Positions 15,900 through 22,833 of a DNA stretch of 30,247 nucleotides are shown here, piece by piece (within the stretch, counting starts at the first letter, position 1; every line of letters begins with the position of its first letter). The position numbers and the translations under genes were made by a program. The stretch lies in NCBI GenBank assembly GCA_041165405.1, contig JBEANL010000010.1, positions 1 through 30,247 of the forward strand, in the 5' to 3' direction. The notes below the pieces were generated by a model, which worked only from the letters and a program-made list of their open reading frames with translations, had not been told where the DNA came from and searched no databases. Origin of the DNA: Methylopumilus sp009926035 (GTDB taxonomy: Bacteria > Pseudomonadota > Gammaproteobacteria > Burkholderiales > Methylophilaceae).

Positions 15900-16637
15900 A
15901 TGTCTAGACTCTCTGTCATTATCATTACAAAGAATGAATCTGAAAATATAGCGGATTGTATTAAGAGCGCTAATTTTGCTGACGAGGTTATTGTTTTGGA
16001 TTCAGGTAGTTCTGACGATACCAGTTTTATAGCAAAGAAATTAGGTGCTAAGGTTTTCAATAAGCCCTGGAAGGGTTATGGGCAACATAAAAATTTAGCT
16101 ATTCAATTAGCTAAGCACGAATGGATATTTTCTTTAGATGCAGATGAGCGAATTACACCAAATCTTAAGCGAGAGATTTTAAAAACAATAAATCATTCCA
16201 ATTTAAATGTTTATGATGTTCCTCGTCGTTCTTTGTTTGTTTCTAGATTTATAAAGCATTCTGGCTGGCACCCGGATAGAACAAAAAGACTTTTTAAAAA
16301 AGGTAGCGCTAGATTTTCAGAGCATCATGTTCATGAGCATATTATAACTAAATGCGAGATCGGACACTTAACTGAATCTCTTATTCATTATTCATATAGA
16401 GATTTTGAAACCGTTTTGAAAAAGATCAATGTCTATTCAAGCCTGGGTGCTAGGGATCTTAAAAATAGAGGCAAGAAGGGCAGTCTTAAAAAAGCAATTT
16501 TTCATGCAATTTGGGCTTTTATTAGAACCTATTTTTTAAGGCTGGGTTTTCTGGACGGCCGTGAAGGCCTGATGCTTGCCATTTCTGTCGCAGAGGGTAC
16601 TTACTACCGATATATCAAACTTATCTATCTCAAATAA
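15900..16637 (+). CDS. Family 2 glycosyltransferase, WaaE/KdtX-like (LPS core)
   Basis: A 245-residue GT-A-fold glycosyltransferase resembling the WaaE/KdtX group that adds glucose to the inner-core heptose of lipopolysaccharide. Features are LSVIIITKNESENIADCI at the N terminus, the nucleotide-sugar-binding VIVLDSGSSDDT (about 31-42), and the metal-binding FSLDADERITPNL (DAD at 80-82). The group-typical HSGWHPDRTKRLFKKGSARF and HEHI follow, and a C-terminal hydrophobic/amphipathic segment (about 195-245) probably contacts the inner membrane. It stands alone, with a divergent mqo upstream and a hairpin terminator abutting its stop. Donor and acceptor cannot be fixed from sequence; LPS core glucosylation is the family expectation. 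Confidence 0.85.
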   Translation: MSRLSVIIITKNESENIADCIKSANFADEVIVLDSGSSDDTSFIAKKLGAKVFNKPWKGYGQHKNLAIQLAKHEWIFSLDADERITPNLKREILKTINHSNLNVYDVPRRSLFVSRFIKHSGWHPDRTKRLFKKGSARFSEHHVHEHIITKCEIGHLTESLIHYSYRDFETVLKKINVYSSLGARDLKNRGKKGSLKKAIFHAIWAFIRTYFLRLGFLDGREGLMLAISVAEGTYYRYIKLIYLK

Positions 16638-16664
16638 AAAAGCCCATAATAATGGGCTTTTTTT
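16636..16664. terminator. Bidirectional intrinsic terminator
   Basis: A perfect 12-base-pair stem, AAAAAAGCCCAT (16636-16647) with ATGGGCTTTTTT (16652-16663), closes a 4-base AATA loop and runs into a T-tract. It begins within the glycosyltransferase stop codon. Read on the minus strand it also ends in six Ts, so it can terminate tRNA-Asn transcription from the other side. Confidence 0.9.
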
Positions 16665-16668
16665 AATT

Positions 16669-16744
16669 TGGCTCCTCGACCTGGGCTCGAACCAGGGACA
16701 CACGGATTAACAGTCCGTTGCTCTACCGACTGAGCTATCGAGGA
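16669..16744 (-). tRNA. tRNA-Asn (anticodon GUU), CCA encoded
   Basis: The reverse complement folds into a standard 76-nucleotide cloverleaf. The acceptor is TCCTCGA pairing TCGAGGA, with discriminator G and an encoded CCA (16669-16671). The D arm has AGCTCAGTCGGTAGAGC, the anticodon loop CTGTTAA gives GUU for Asn, and the T arm is CCTGGTTCGAGCCCAGG. It lies between the aminotransferase gene and the bidirectional terminator, with its own promoter upstream. Confidence 0.98.
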
Positions 16745-16756
16745 ATTGAGAACGAG

Positions 16757-16786
16757 ATCATAAAGCAGTTATTGCTCTAAGGTCAA
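16757..16786 (-). promoter_or_regulatory. Promoter of tRNA-Asn
   Basis: On the minus strand, TTGACC (16781-16786) and TATGAT (16757-16762) are separated by 18 bases, a near-consensus sigma-70 pair. The -10 box ends 12 bases before the mature tRNA 5' end at 16744, which fits a short 5' precursor trimmed by RNase P. It lies just after the stop of the aminotransferase gene. Confidence 0.7.
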
Positions 16787-16825
16787 CTTATCAAGCCCTA
16801 AATTATACTTGAATTGAAGTCTTAT

Positions 16826-18031
16826 TTAAACAGTGAGGGCGCGTTTGATGCGTTTCATTGCCTCTACTAAATTGTCCATAGAAGTTGCAAATGAAATTCT
16901 GAAATAACCATCCGAACCAAATGCAGAGCCTGGCACTATGGCCACACCTTCTTTTTCTAGAAGATAATCGGCCAAAGCAAGATCAGTTTTTTCTTTTAGA
17001 ATTTTTTGATCATATAAACGTTCGATTGCCTTTCTTGCATCAGGAAAAGCGTAGAAGGCTCCTTGTGCTTCAATACAAGAAAGTCCTGGGATTTCATTAA
17101 AACTTTTGACGACGTAATCATGCCTTTCTCTGAATGCTTTAATCATGGGCTGCATACATGCTTGTTCTCCCGAAAGTGCCGCCTCTGCTGCTACCTGCGA
17201 TATTGATGTTGGGTTAGATGTTGATTGTGATTGGAGTATTTCCATAGCTTTTATAATGTAACTTGGACCTGCTGCAAAACCAATTCGCCAGCCTGTCATG
17301 GAATAAGCTTTTGAAACACCATTCATAACGACACAACGGTCTTTTAATGACGGCTCAACATTTAAAATATTATAAAAAGGCATGTCCTTTAATTTGACAT
17401 GCTCATACATATCATCTGTCCCAATTAAAATATTGGGATATTTTGTGAGTATTTTTGCAAGAGATTCTAACTCTTCTTTTGAATAAACAGCACCAGTTGG
17501 ATTTGAAGGCGAATTCAACATGAGTAGTTTTGTTTTTGGAGTGATTGCCTTCTCAAGTTGTTCGGCTGTCATTTTGAATTTTTGCTCAATTCCACATTCA
17601 ACAATAACCGGTTTAGCATTTGAGACTAAGGCAATATCCGCATAAGACACCCAATAAGGCGCTGGAATAATAACTTCATCTCCTGCGTTTAAAACAGCAA
17701 GACAGAAATTAAAAATACATTGTTTGCCACCAACACCAACAATCACTTCATTAGAGTTATATTCAAGATTATTATCGCGTTTAAATTTTTCGATAATCGC
17801 TTTTTTTAATGATGGAATGCCAGACACGGGTGTGTATTTAGTGAATCCATTATCGATCGCTTTTTTTGCAGCATCTTTAATGTGTTGTGGCGTATCAAAA
17901 TCTGGTTCACCAGCAGCAAGACCAATAATATCTTTACCTTCAGATTTATAGCGAGCTGCTTTTGCAGTAATGGCGAGCGTTGGAGATTCTTTTATTCGGC
18001 CGACACAGTCGGATAGTTTGATGGCTGACAA
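16826..18031 (-). CDS. PLP-dependent aspartate-type aminotransferase
   Basis: Class I aminotransferase of the aspartate aminotransferase I-gamma type, moving the amino group between aspartate and 2-oxoglutarate (some relatives also use prephenate or aromatic acids). The 401 residues include GLAAGEPDFDTP (37-48), the NSPSNPTGAVYS turn (173-184), the PLP-binding lysine K241 in VSKAYSMTGWRIG, and the carboxylate-binding R378 in YFRISFA. The start must be TTG at 18031. That codon aligns with the usual family N terminus (KLSDCVGRIKESPTL), and no in-frame ATG or GTG lies between it and an upstream TAG. It precedes tRNA-Asn and follows the protease gene after 73 bases. Proximity to uvrB is frequent in betaproteobacteria. 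Confidence 0.92.
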   Translation of the reverse strand: MSAIKLSDCVGRIKESPTLAITAKAARYKSEGKDIIGLAAGEPDFDTPQHIKDAAKKAIDNGFTKYTPVSGIPSLKKAIIEKFKRDNNLEYNSNEVIVGVGGKQCIFNFCLAVLNAGDEVIIPAPYWVSYADIALVSNAKPVIVECGIEQKFKMTAEQLEKAITPKTKLLMLNSPSNPTGAVYSKEELESLAKILTKYPNILIGTDDMYEHVKLKDMPFYNILNVEPSLKDRCVVMNGVSKAYSMTGWRIGFAAGPSYIIKAMEILQSQSTSNPTSISQVAAEAALSGEQACMQPMIKAFRERHDYVVKSFNEIPGLSCIEAQGAFYAFPDARKAIERLYDQKILKEKTDLALADYLLEKEGVAIVPGSAFGSDGYFRISFATSMDNLVEAMKRIKRALTV

Positions 18032-18104
18032 TTTAGATCCAGGGTTTATTAATGATTGCCCCTATTTTACGCAAAAAGAAGTGCAGTTGAAATAGACTTT
18101 TAAT

Positions 18105-19133
18105 CTAATCGCAGGTCTTAGAGCAGCCAACCAGTTTATAGTAGTCTTCAAGAAGATCAGGGTTAATTTTAGCAATTTGTTCTTGAATATTTTTTATTTC
18201 GATTTTGTCTTCTTTACTTTTAGCAATAAAACCTAAACGCAAAAGGGCATCGGTATTCTGGTGATCTAATTTGATGGATTGTCGATATGCTTTTTCAGCG
18301 GCATTTAAATTATTAAGGTTTTCGTTAGCAAAGCCAAGTTCAAACCAAGCTTCTGCATTATTTACTTCTTTTTTTGTCCATTCGTTAGCTACCTCGAATA
18401 ATTTTTTCCAATCCTCTTTAATAGTAGGAATTGCGACTTGAAGAAAGATTGGTTTTTTTTCTTCCTCTTCTTCCCATAAAGCTGTGCCACTGATTGGGAA
18501 GTTAGTTTCGTTAGGTTTGTTTTTAAGTGAATTCAGCCATTCAACCGGAAGAGCATAATAAAAAGAATTTTTTCCAGAAGTTTTGAAAGTATTTATACCT
18601 ACAAGTCGACCTTCGGTATCAAATAACCCACTTCCTGATGCACCCATTCTAAATTTAGCCGAGCTCAAGATTACTTTGCCTTGGTCAAGATCATAAGTAG
18701 ATTTCACAAATCCCGCACTGGTTAATGGGGCAGGCACGCCATTTGAGTGACCAATTGCGATCACTTCTTGACCTTTTTTAAGGTCAATACTTTTTCCTAT
18801 AAGGACTGATTTGTGTGGCATTCCAAATGTATTAACTAGACATAAATCATGCCAACGATCAGCTTTTACTGACGTTACCGAGTATGTTTCTTCGCCCTGA
18901 GAAACCCATGGCTGCTTTGTTTTTCTTAACACATGACAATTGGTAACTACTTGATTGTCACCTACCACAACACCTGAACCATAAGCGAGACCTCCAGTTT
19001 CGTTATAGCCTCTAATCATGACAACACTCAAAAATGAGTTCATTAACTGGTCATTATTTAAAGCAAATACATTCGTTGAAAAAAATGAAAATCCAATTGA
19101 AATAAATGTAAAAAATTTAATGAATGGTTTCAT
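18105..19133 (-). CDS. Secreted trypsin-like serine protease with C-terminal TPRs
   Basis: A 342-residue protein with an N-terminal signal peptide (MKPFIKFFTFISIGFSFF then a likely cut near VFA, residue 24), a trypsin-like domain and TPR-type helices. The catalytic triad is visible: H67 in VVTNCHVLR, D96 in RWHDLCLV and S166 in GASGSGLF. An acidic linker (EEEEE near 221-225) leads to helical repeats (about 245-330) with AWFELGFANENLNNLNAAE and TDALLRLGF. Substrate is unknown; periplasmic quality control or signalling is possible but not shown. I start at the ATG at 19133 because it opens the signal peptide. A longer frame begins with GTG at 19208 and would bury the signal. It is neither HtrA (no PDZ seen) nor a recognised named family. 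Confidence 0.85.
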   Translation of the reverse strand: MKPFIKFFTFISIGFSFFSTNVFALNNDQLMNSFLSVVMIRGYNETGGLAYGSGVVVGDNQVVTNCHVLRKTKQPWVSQGEETYSVTSVKADRWHDLCLVNTFGMPHKSVLIGKSIDLKKGQEVIAIGHSNGVPAPLTSAGFVKSTYDLDQGKVILSSAKFRMGASGSGLFDTEGRLVGINTFKTSGKNSFYYALPVEWLNSLKNKPNETNFPISGTALWEEEEEKKPIFLQVAIPTIKEDWKKLFEVANEWTKKEVNNAEAWFELGFANENLNNLNAAEKAYRQSIKLDHQNTDALLRLGFIAKSKEDKIEIKNIQEQIAKINPDLLEDYYKLVGCSKTCD

Positions 19134-19252
19134 AGGAAGTCGCTTATAAAAAAGTATAATGTATGCTGGACTGTATGCAATACTAAAAGTTCTCGTTAGT
19201 TTTGCCACACATTTAATTTTCTAATAGTTTATTTAAGTAGAATATCACTATC

Positions 19253-21292
19253 TTGTTACTTACATTCCCAAACAGCCCATATAAGTTATTCCAACCATTT
19301 CCTCCTGCTGGAGATCAGCCGCAAGCTATTGATCTTTTAACGCAAGGGATTTTAGACGGAAAAAAGTTCCAAACGCTTTTGGGTGTGACTGGATCAGGAA
19401 AAACGTACACCATTGCAAATGTTATCGCGAGGACAGGGAAGCCCGCAATTGTAATGGCGCCAAACAAAACACTCGCAGCTCAACTTTATTCAGAATTCAG
19501 AGAATTTTTTCCCGAAAATGCGGTGGAGTATTTTGTGTCTTACTACGATTATTATCAACCCGAGGCTTATGTGCCTGCCCGTGATCTCTTTATTGAGAAA
19601 GATTCAAGCATTAACGAGCATATAGAACAAATGCGCTTGTCTGCAACCAAAGCTCTTCTTGAGCGGGATGACAGCATTATTGTAGCGACAGTATCTGCCA
19701 TATATGGAATCGGTGATCCTGTTGATTATCAGGGCATGGTCATGCATCTCGTTAAAGGTGAAAAGTTATTACAACGTAATATTATTTTGCGCTTAGTTTC
19801 TATGCAATATGAACGTAATGATTTTGATTTTTCAAGAGGTGCTTTTAGAGTAAGAGGCGATACGATTGATATTTTTCCTGCTGAAAATTCAGAGACTGCA
19901 ATTAGAGTGACATTGTTTGATGATCTCATCGAGTCTATTACGCTCTTTGATCCACTCACAGGGCAGATGTATAACAAAGTGAATCACTTTACAGTTTACC
20001 CCTCGAGTCACTATGTAACGCCAAGAGAAACCACTGTGAGGGCGATTGAGAAAATTAAAAATGAACTTAGAGAACGATCAGATTATTTTGTCAAAGCAAA
20101 TAAACTAGTTGAAGCCCAAAGAATTGAACAGCGCACTCGTTTTGATATTGAGATGTTAAATGAAATAGGTTTTTGTAAAGGGATCGAAAATTATTCGAGA
20201 CATTTATCAGGCAGGAACCCAGGCGATCCTCCCCCTACCTTAATTGAATATTTACCTAAAGATGCGCTTATGATTATTGATGAGAGCCATGTAACTGTGC
20301 CTCAAATTGGTGGGATGTATAAAGGCGATCGTGCTCGAAAAGAAAATTTAGTTGAGTATGGATTTAGATTGCCATCAGCGCTTGATAATCGACCTTTAAA
20401 ATTTGAAGAGTTTGAAAAAACAATGCGTCAATGTATTTTTGTTTCAGCAACACCTGCTGAATATGAAGCCTTGCATACAGAACAAATTGTAGAGCAAGTT
20501 GCTAGACCTACAGGATTGATTGATCCTGAAATTATAGTCAAACCAGCTGATACCCAAGTTGATGATTTATTAAGTGAGATTAATCTTCGCGTTGAAAAAA
20601 ATGAAAGAGTGTTAGCAACAACCCTTACTAAGCGTATGGCTGAAGATTTAACTGACTATTTATCTGAACATCAAATTAAAGTACGCTATCTTCACTCAGA
20701 TATTGATACGGTAGAACGCGTTGAAATTATTCGCGATTTAAGATTAGGCAAATTCGATGTAGTCGTCGGTATTAATTTATTAAGAGAAGGTCTCGATATT
20801 CCAGAAGTTTCTCTTGTGGCTGTATTAGATGCTGACAAAGAAGGCTTTTTAAGGTCTGAACGCTCTCTCATTCAAACGGCGGGAAGGGCAGCCCGTAATT
20901 TAAATGGACAAGTTATTTTCTATGCCAACAAGATTACACGAAGTATGAAAATAGCTATGGACGAAACTAGCCGAAGGCGAACTAAGCAAATTGCATTTAA
21001 TTCAGAAAATCATATTACGCCGGTCGGTGTTACTAAAAAGATTAAGGATATTATTGAAGGTACCTTTGACAAAGAAGAAGTGGATTTTAATCGGGCGCTA
21101 AAAAAAGAAGAGGCTCGCTATGATCATTTAAACGAGAAACAGATGGCCAAGGAAATCCAAAAGCTGGAAAAATCAATGCAGACAGCGGCACGTAATTTAG
21201 AATTCGAAAAAGCGGCTCAACTTCGAGACGAAGCGAAATTCCTCAAAGAAAGACTTTATGGGGCAGGGCTTAAGGACCGAATTGACCTATAA
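19253..21292 (+). CDS. uvrB: UvrABC excinuclease subunit B
   Basis: Damage-verifying helicase-like subunit of nucleotide excision repair; it receives lesions from UvrA and positions UvrC. The 679-residue protein has Walker A GVTGSGKT (44-51), the lesion-probing beta-hairpin YYDYYQPEAYVP (97-108), helicase motifs including IIDESHVTVPQIGGMYKGD and TAGRAARN, and the C-terminal UVR coiled coil (about 635-672) that contacts UvrC. The start is TTG at 19253. The next upstream in-frame codon set reaches a TAG within 15 bases without any ATG or GTG, while TFPNSPYKLFQPFPPAGDQP immediately after it is the normal UvrB N terminus. A TAGAAT at 19238-19243 is a possible -10. The upstream gap of 119 bases is shared with the divergent protease gene. 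Confidence 0.97.
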   Translation: MLLTFPNSPYKLFQPFPPAGDQPQAIDLLTQGILDGKKFQTLLGVTGSGKTYTIANVIARTGKPAIVMAPNKTLAAQLYSEFREFFPENAVEYFVSYYDYYQPEAYVPARDLFIEKDSSINEHIEQMRLSATKALLERDDSIIVATVSAIYGIGDPVDYQGMVMHLVKGEKLLQRNIILRLVSMQYERNDFDFSRGAFRVRGDTIDIFPAENSETAIRVTLFDDLIESITLFDPLTGQMYNKVNHFTVYPSSHYVTPRETTVRAIEKIKNELRERSDYFVKANKLVEAQRIEQRTRFDIEMLNEIGFCKGIENYSRHLSGRNPGDPPPTLIEYLPKDALMIIDESHVTVPQIGGMYKGDRARKENLVEYGFRLPSALDNRPLKFEEFEKTMRQCIFVSATPAEYEALHTEQIVEQVARPTGLIDPEIIVKPADTQVDDLLSEINLRVEKNERVLATTLTKRMAEDLTDYLSEHQIKVRYLHSDIDTVERVEIIRDLRLGKFDVVVGINLLREGLDIPEVSLVAVLDADKEGFLRSERSLIQTAGRAARNLNGQVIFYANKITRSMKIAMDETSRRRTKQIAFNSENHITPVGVTKKIKDIIEGTFDKEEVDFNRALKKEEARYDHLNEKQMAKEIQKLEKSMQTAARNLEFEKAAQLRDEAKFLKERLYGAGLKDRIDL

Positions 21293-21298
21293 AAACCA

Positions 21299-21326
21299 TT
21301 GATTTTATTCAAAAAACACCTATAAT
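21299..21326 (+). promoter_or_regulatory. Promoter of the rpsF-priB-rpsR-rplI operon
   Basis: TTGATT (21299-21304) and TATAAT (21321-21326) are spaced by 16 bases, giving a strong sigma-70 promoter just after the uvrB stop. Initiation near 21333 would leave a leader of about 60 bases before rpsF, which contains the hairpin at 21345-21373. Confidence 0.7.
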
Positions 21327-21344
21327 ACTCGATCTTTCTACCTT

Positions 21345-21373
21345 GCTTTACAGTGAACCGCATCACTGAAAGC
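21345..21373 (+). promoter_or_regulatory. rpsF leader hairpin, candidate S6:S18 autoregulatory site
   Basis: In the rpsF 5' leader, GCTTT (21345-21349) plus CAGTGA (21351-21356) pairs with TCACTG (21363-21368) plus AAAGC (21369-21373), with A21350 bulged. This makes an 11-base-pair stem with the loop ACCGCA. A ribosomal-protein S6:S18 feedback site containing an unpaired CCG is known in rpsF leaders of several bacteria. The position and CCG here fit that, but I recognise it from memory and cannot check the full consensus. Confidence 0.55.
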
Positions 21374-21395
21374 TATTAACCATAAGGGGATTTAT

Positions 21396-21773
21396 ATGCG
21401 ACATTATGAAGTTGTATTCATCGTACATCCTGATCAAAGCGAACAAGTGCCTGGCATGATTGAGCGCTACAGATCTCTAGTTACATCCAAAGGTGGAAAA
21501 CTCCACCGCCTCGAAGATTGGGGCCGTAAACAGCTTGCCTACATGATTGAAAAAATTCATAAAGCTCATTATGTGCTTATGAATATTGAATGTGATCTCG
21601 AAACGCTCGCAGAATTAGAGCATGCATTCAAATTCAATGATGCCGTTTTACGTCATTTAATTATGGGCACAAAAACAGCCGTGACTTCACCATCTATTAT
21701 GATGAAAGAAGAAAAATCAAAATCAGTGCTTGATAAAGATGAGCGCGGTGCGCCTGAGGTTATTGAAGCTTAA
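21396..21773 (+). CDS. rpsF: 30S ribosomal protein S6
   Basis: A 125-residue primary 16S-binding partner of S18 on the small-subunit platform. MRHYEVVFIVHPDQSEQVPGM, the central RLEDWGRKQLAYMIEKIHKAHYVLMNIE and FKFNDAVLRHLIM are characteristic of S6. The C-terminal tail after residue 100 is charged and variable, as is common. The ATG follows AAGGGG (21384-21389) at a normal distance. First gene of the S6-PriB-S18-L9 operon, with a promoter and a structured leader directly upstream. Confidence 0.97.
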   Translation: MRHYEVVFIVHPDQSEQVPGMIERYRSLVTSKGGKLHRLEDWGRKQLAYMIEKIHKAHYVLMNIECDLETLAELEHAFKFNDAVLRHLIMGTKTAVTSPSIMMKEEKSKSVLDKDERGAPEVIEA

Positions 21774-21779
21774 TTTAGA

Positions 21780-22064
21780 TTGAACTGCTTAGAAATTTCT
21801 GGGGAAGTGTCCCATGTGGATCCAATTCGATATACGCCCGCAGGAATACCGGCACTTAATCTTACGTTAAAACATAACTCAGAGCAGATTGAAGCGGATT
21901 TAAAACGAACAATCAATTGTGAGTTAAATGCAAAAATCATGGGTAGCAATGCTTTGATACCAGTGAAAATTGGCGACAGAATTAAAACAAAAGGGTTTAT
22001 TGGGAATAAGAGCGCAAAAAGTAACCAGCTCATTTTTCATATTAATTTTATAGAATATCTATAG
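21780..22064 (+). CDS. priB: Primosomal replication protein N (PriB)
   Basis: A 94-residue OB-fold single-stranded-DNA-binding protein that acts with PriA and DnaT to restart stalled forks. The family motif IRYTPAGIPALNLTLKH (about residues 16-32) and its place between rpsF and rpsR, as in most beta- and gammaproteobacteria, identify it. The start must be TTG at 21780. The same frame contains the rpsF stop TAA just two codons upstream, and LNCLEISGEV corresponds to the usual MN-x-L-x-(I/L)-x-G start. There is only a 6-base gap after rpsF and no strong Shine-Dalgarno sequence, so translation is probably coupled to rpsF. Confidence 0.92.
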   Translation: MNCLEISGEVSHVDPIRYTPAGIPALNLTLKHNSEQIEADLKRTINCELNAKIMGSNALIPVKIGDRIKTKGFIGNKSAKSNQLIFHINFIEYL

Positions 22065-22073
22065 GAGTTTAAG

Positions 22074-22301
22074 ATGGCCAGAGAAATGTACAAAAGAAGA
22101 CGTTACTGCAGATTTAGTGCCGAAGGCATTAAAGAAGTAGATTACAAAGATGTTGATTTATTGAAAGACTTTATTACTGAGAATGGAAAGCTTATTCCAG
22201 CTCGCATCACAGGTACTAAAGCGATTTATCAACGACAACTCAATATTGCGGTGAAGCGTGCTCGTTTTTTAGCGCTTTTACCATACACTGACAAGCACTA
22301 A
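22074..22301 (+). CDS. rpsR: 30S ribosomal protein S18
   Basis: A 75-residue basic small-subunit protein that binds 16S rRNA together with S6. The sequence YKRRRYCRFSAEGIKEVDYK near the N terminus, DLLKDFITENGKLIPARITG, and the C-terminal RQLNIAVKRARFLALLPYTD are the standard S18 blocks. AGGAG in the 9-base gap after priB gives a strong ribosome-binding site. Normal length and operon position. Confidence 0.98.
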   Translation: MAREMYKRRRYCRFSAEGIKEVDYKDVDLLKDFITENGKLIPARITGTKAIYQRQLNIAVKRARFLALLPYTDKH

Positions 22302-22313
22302 GGAGAATATAAG

Positions 22314-22766
22314 ATGCAAGTTATTTTATTAGAGAAAGTTGCTAATTTAGGAAACCTTGGTGACATTGTTAAAGTTAAAGATGGTTTTGGTAGAAATTTT
22401 TTAATTCCACAAGGTAAAGCTAAACGTGCAACAGATTCAAACAAAGCTGAATTTGAAGCAAGACGAGCTGAACTTGAAAAACAACAAGCAGCACTTCTTG
22501 ATGCTGCCAAAGAGAGAGCTAAAGCTCTTGCAGGTTTTAATCTTGCTGTGACGCAAAAAGCTGGTGTTGACGGAAAACTTTTTGGCTCTGTGACAAACAC
22601 AGATATCGCTGAAGGATTAACAGCGAAAAATATTAAGGTGGTTAAAGCTGAGATTCGTATGCCAAATGGCCCACTCAAAACTGTAGGTCAGCATCAAGTC
22701 ACCATTGCTTTGCATCATGATGTGACAGTTGACATTACAATCGACGTGATTGGTGAACCTGCTTAA
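22314..22766 (+). CDS. rplI: 50S ribosomal protein L9
   Basis: A 150-residue protein binding 23S rRNA at the base of the L1 stalk. The N-terminal domain MQVILLEKVANLGNLGDIV with GFGRNFLIPQGKAKRAT is unmistakable. A long connecting helix (about 41-75) leads to the C-terminal domain with GVDGKLFGSVTNTDIAEGL. AAGGAG lies 8 bases before the ATG. Last gene of the S6 operon, closed by a strong hairpin terminator. Confidence 0.98.
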   Translation: MQVILLEKVANLGNLGDIVKVKDGFGRNFLIPQGKAKRATDSNKAEFEARRAELEKQQAALLDAAKERAKALAGFNLAVTQKAGVDGKLFGSVTNTDIAEGLTAKNIKVVKAEIRMPNGPLKTVGQHQVTIALHHDVTVDITIDVIGEPA

Positions 22767-22787
22767 TAAAAAGCAATCTATTTTTTT

Positions 22788-22814
22788 AAAGGCTGCCTAG
22801 AGCAGCCTTTTTTT
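22788..22814 (+). terminator. Intrinsic terminator after rplI
   Basis: AAAGGCTGC (22788-22796) pairs perfectly with GCAGCCTTT (22802-22810) around a 5-base loop and runs into a T-tract to 22814. It ends the ribosomal-protein operon 21 bases after the rplI stop and isolates dnaB from it. Confidence 0.92.
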
Positions 22815-22833
22815 ATTCCGTTATAATTAATCC

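Noticed and set aside
19134..19208. N-terminal extension of the protease from a GTG at 19208
   Set aside because: It would place 25 residues before a clear signal peptide; the ATG at 19133 is the natural start.
21770..22033. Minus-strand frame opposite priB
   Set aside because: Antisense shadow of priB, with no recognisable domain and no promoter.
22298..22678. 126-codon minus-strand frame opposite rplI
   Set aside because: It is an antisense shadow of the L9 gene; the plus-strand product is unmistakable and the opposite frame has low-complexity Ala/Ser content.
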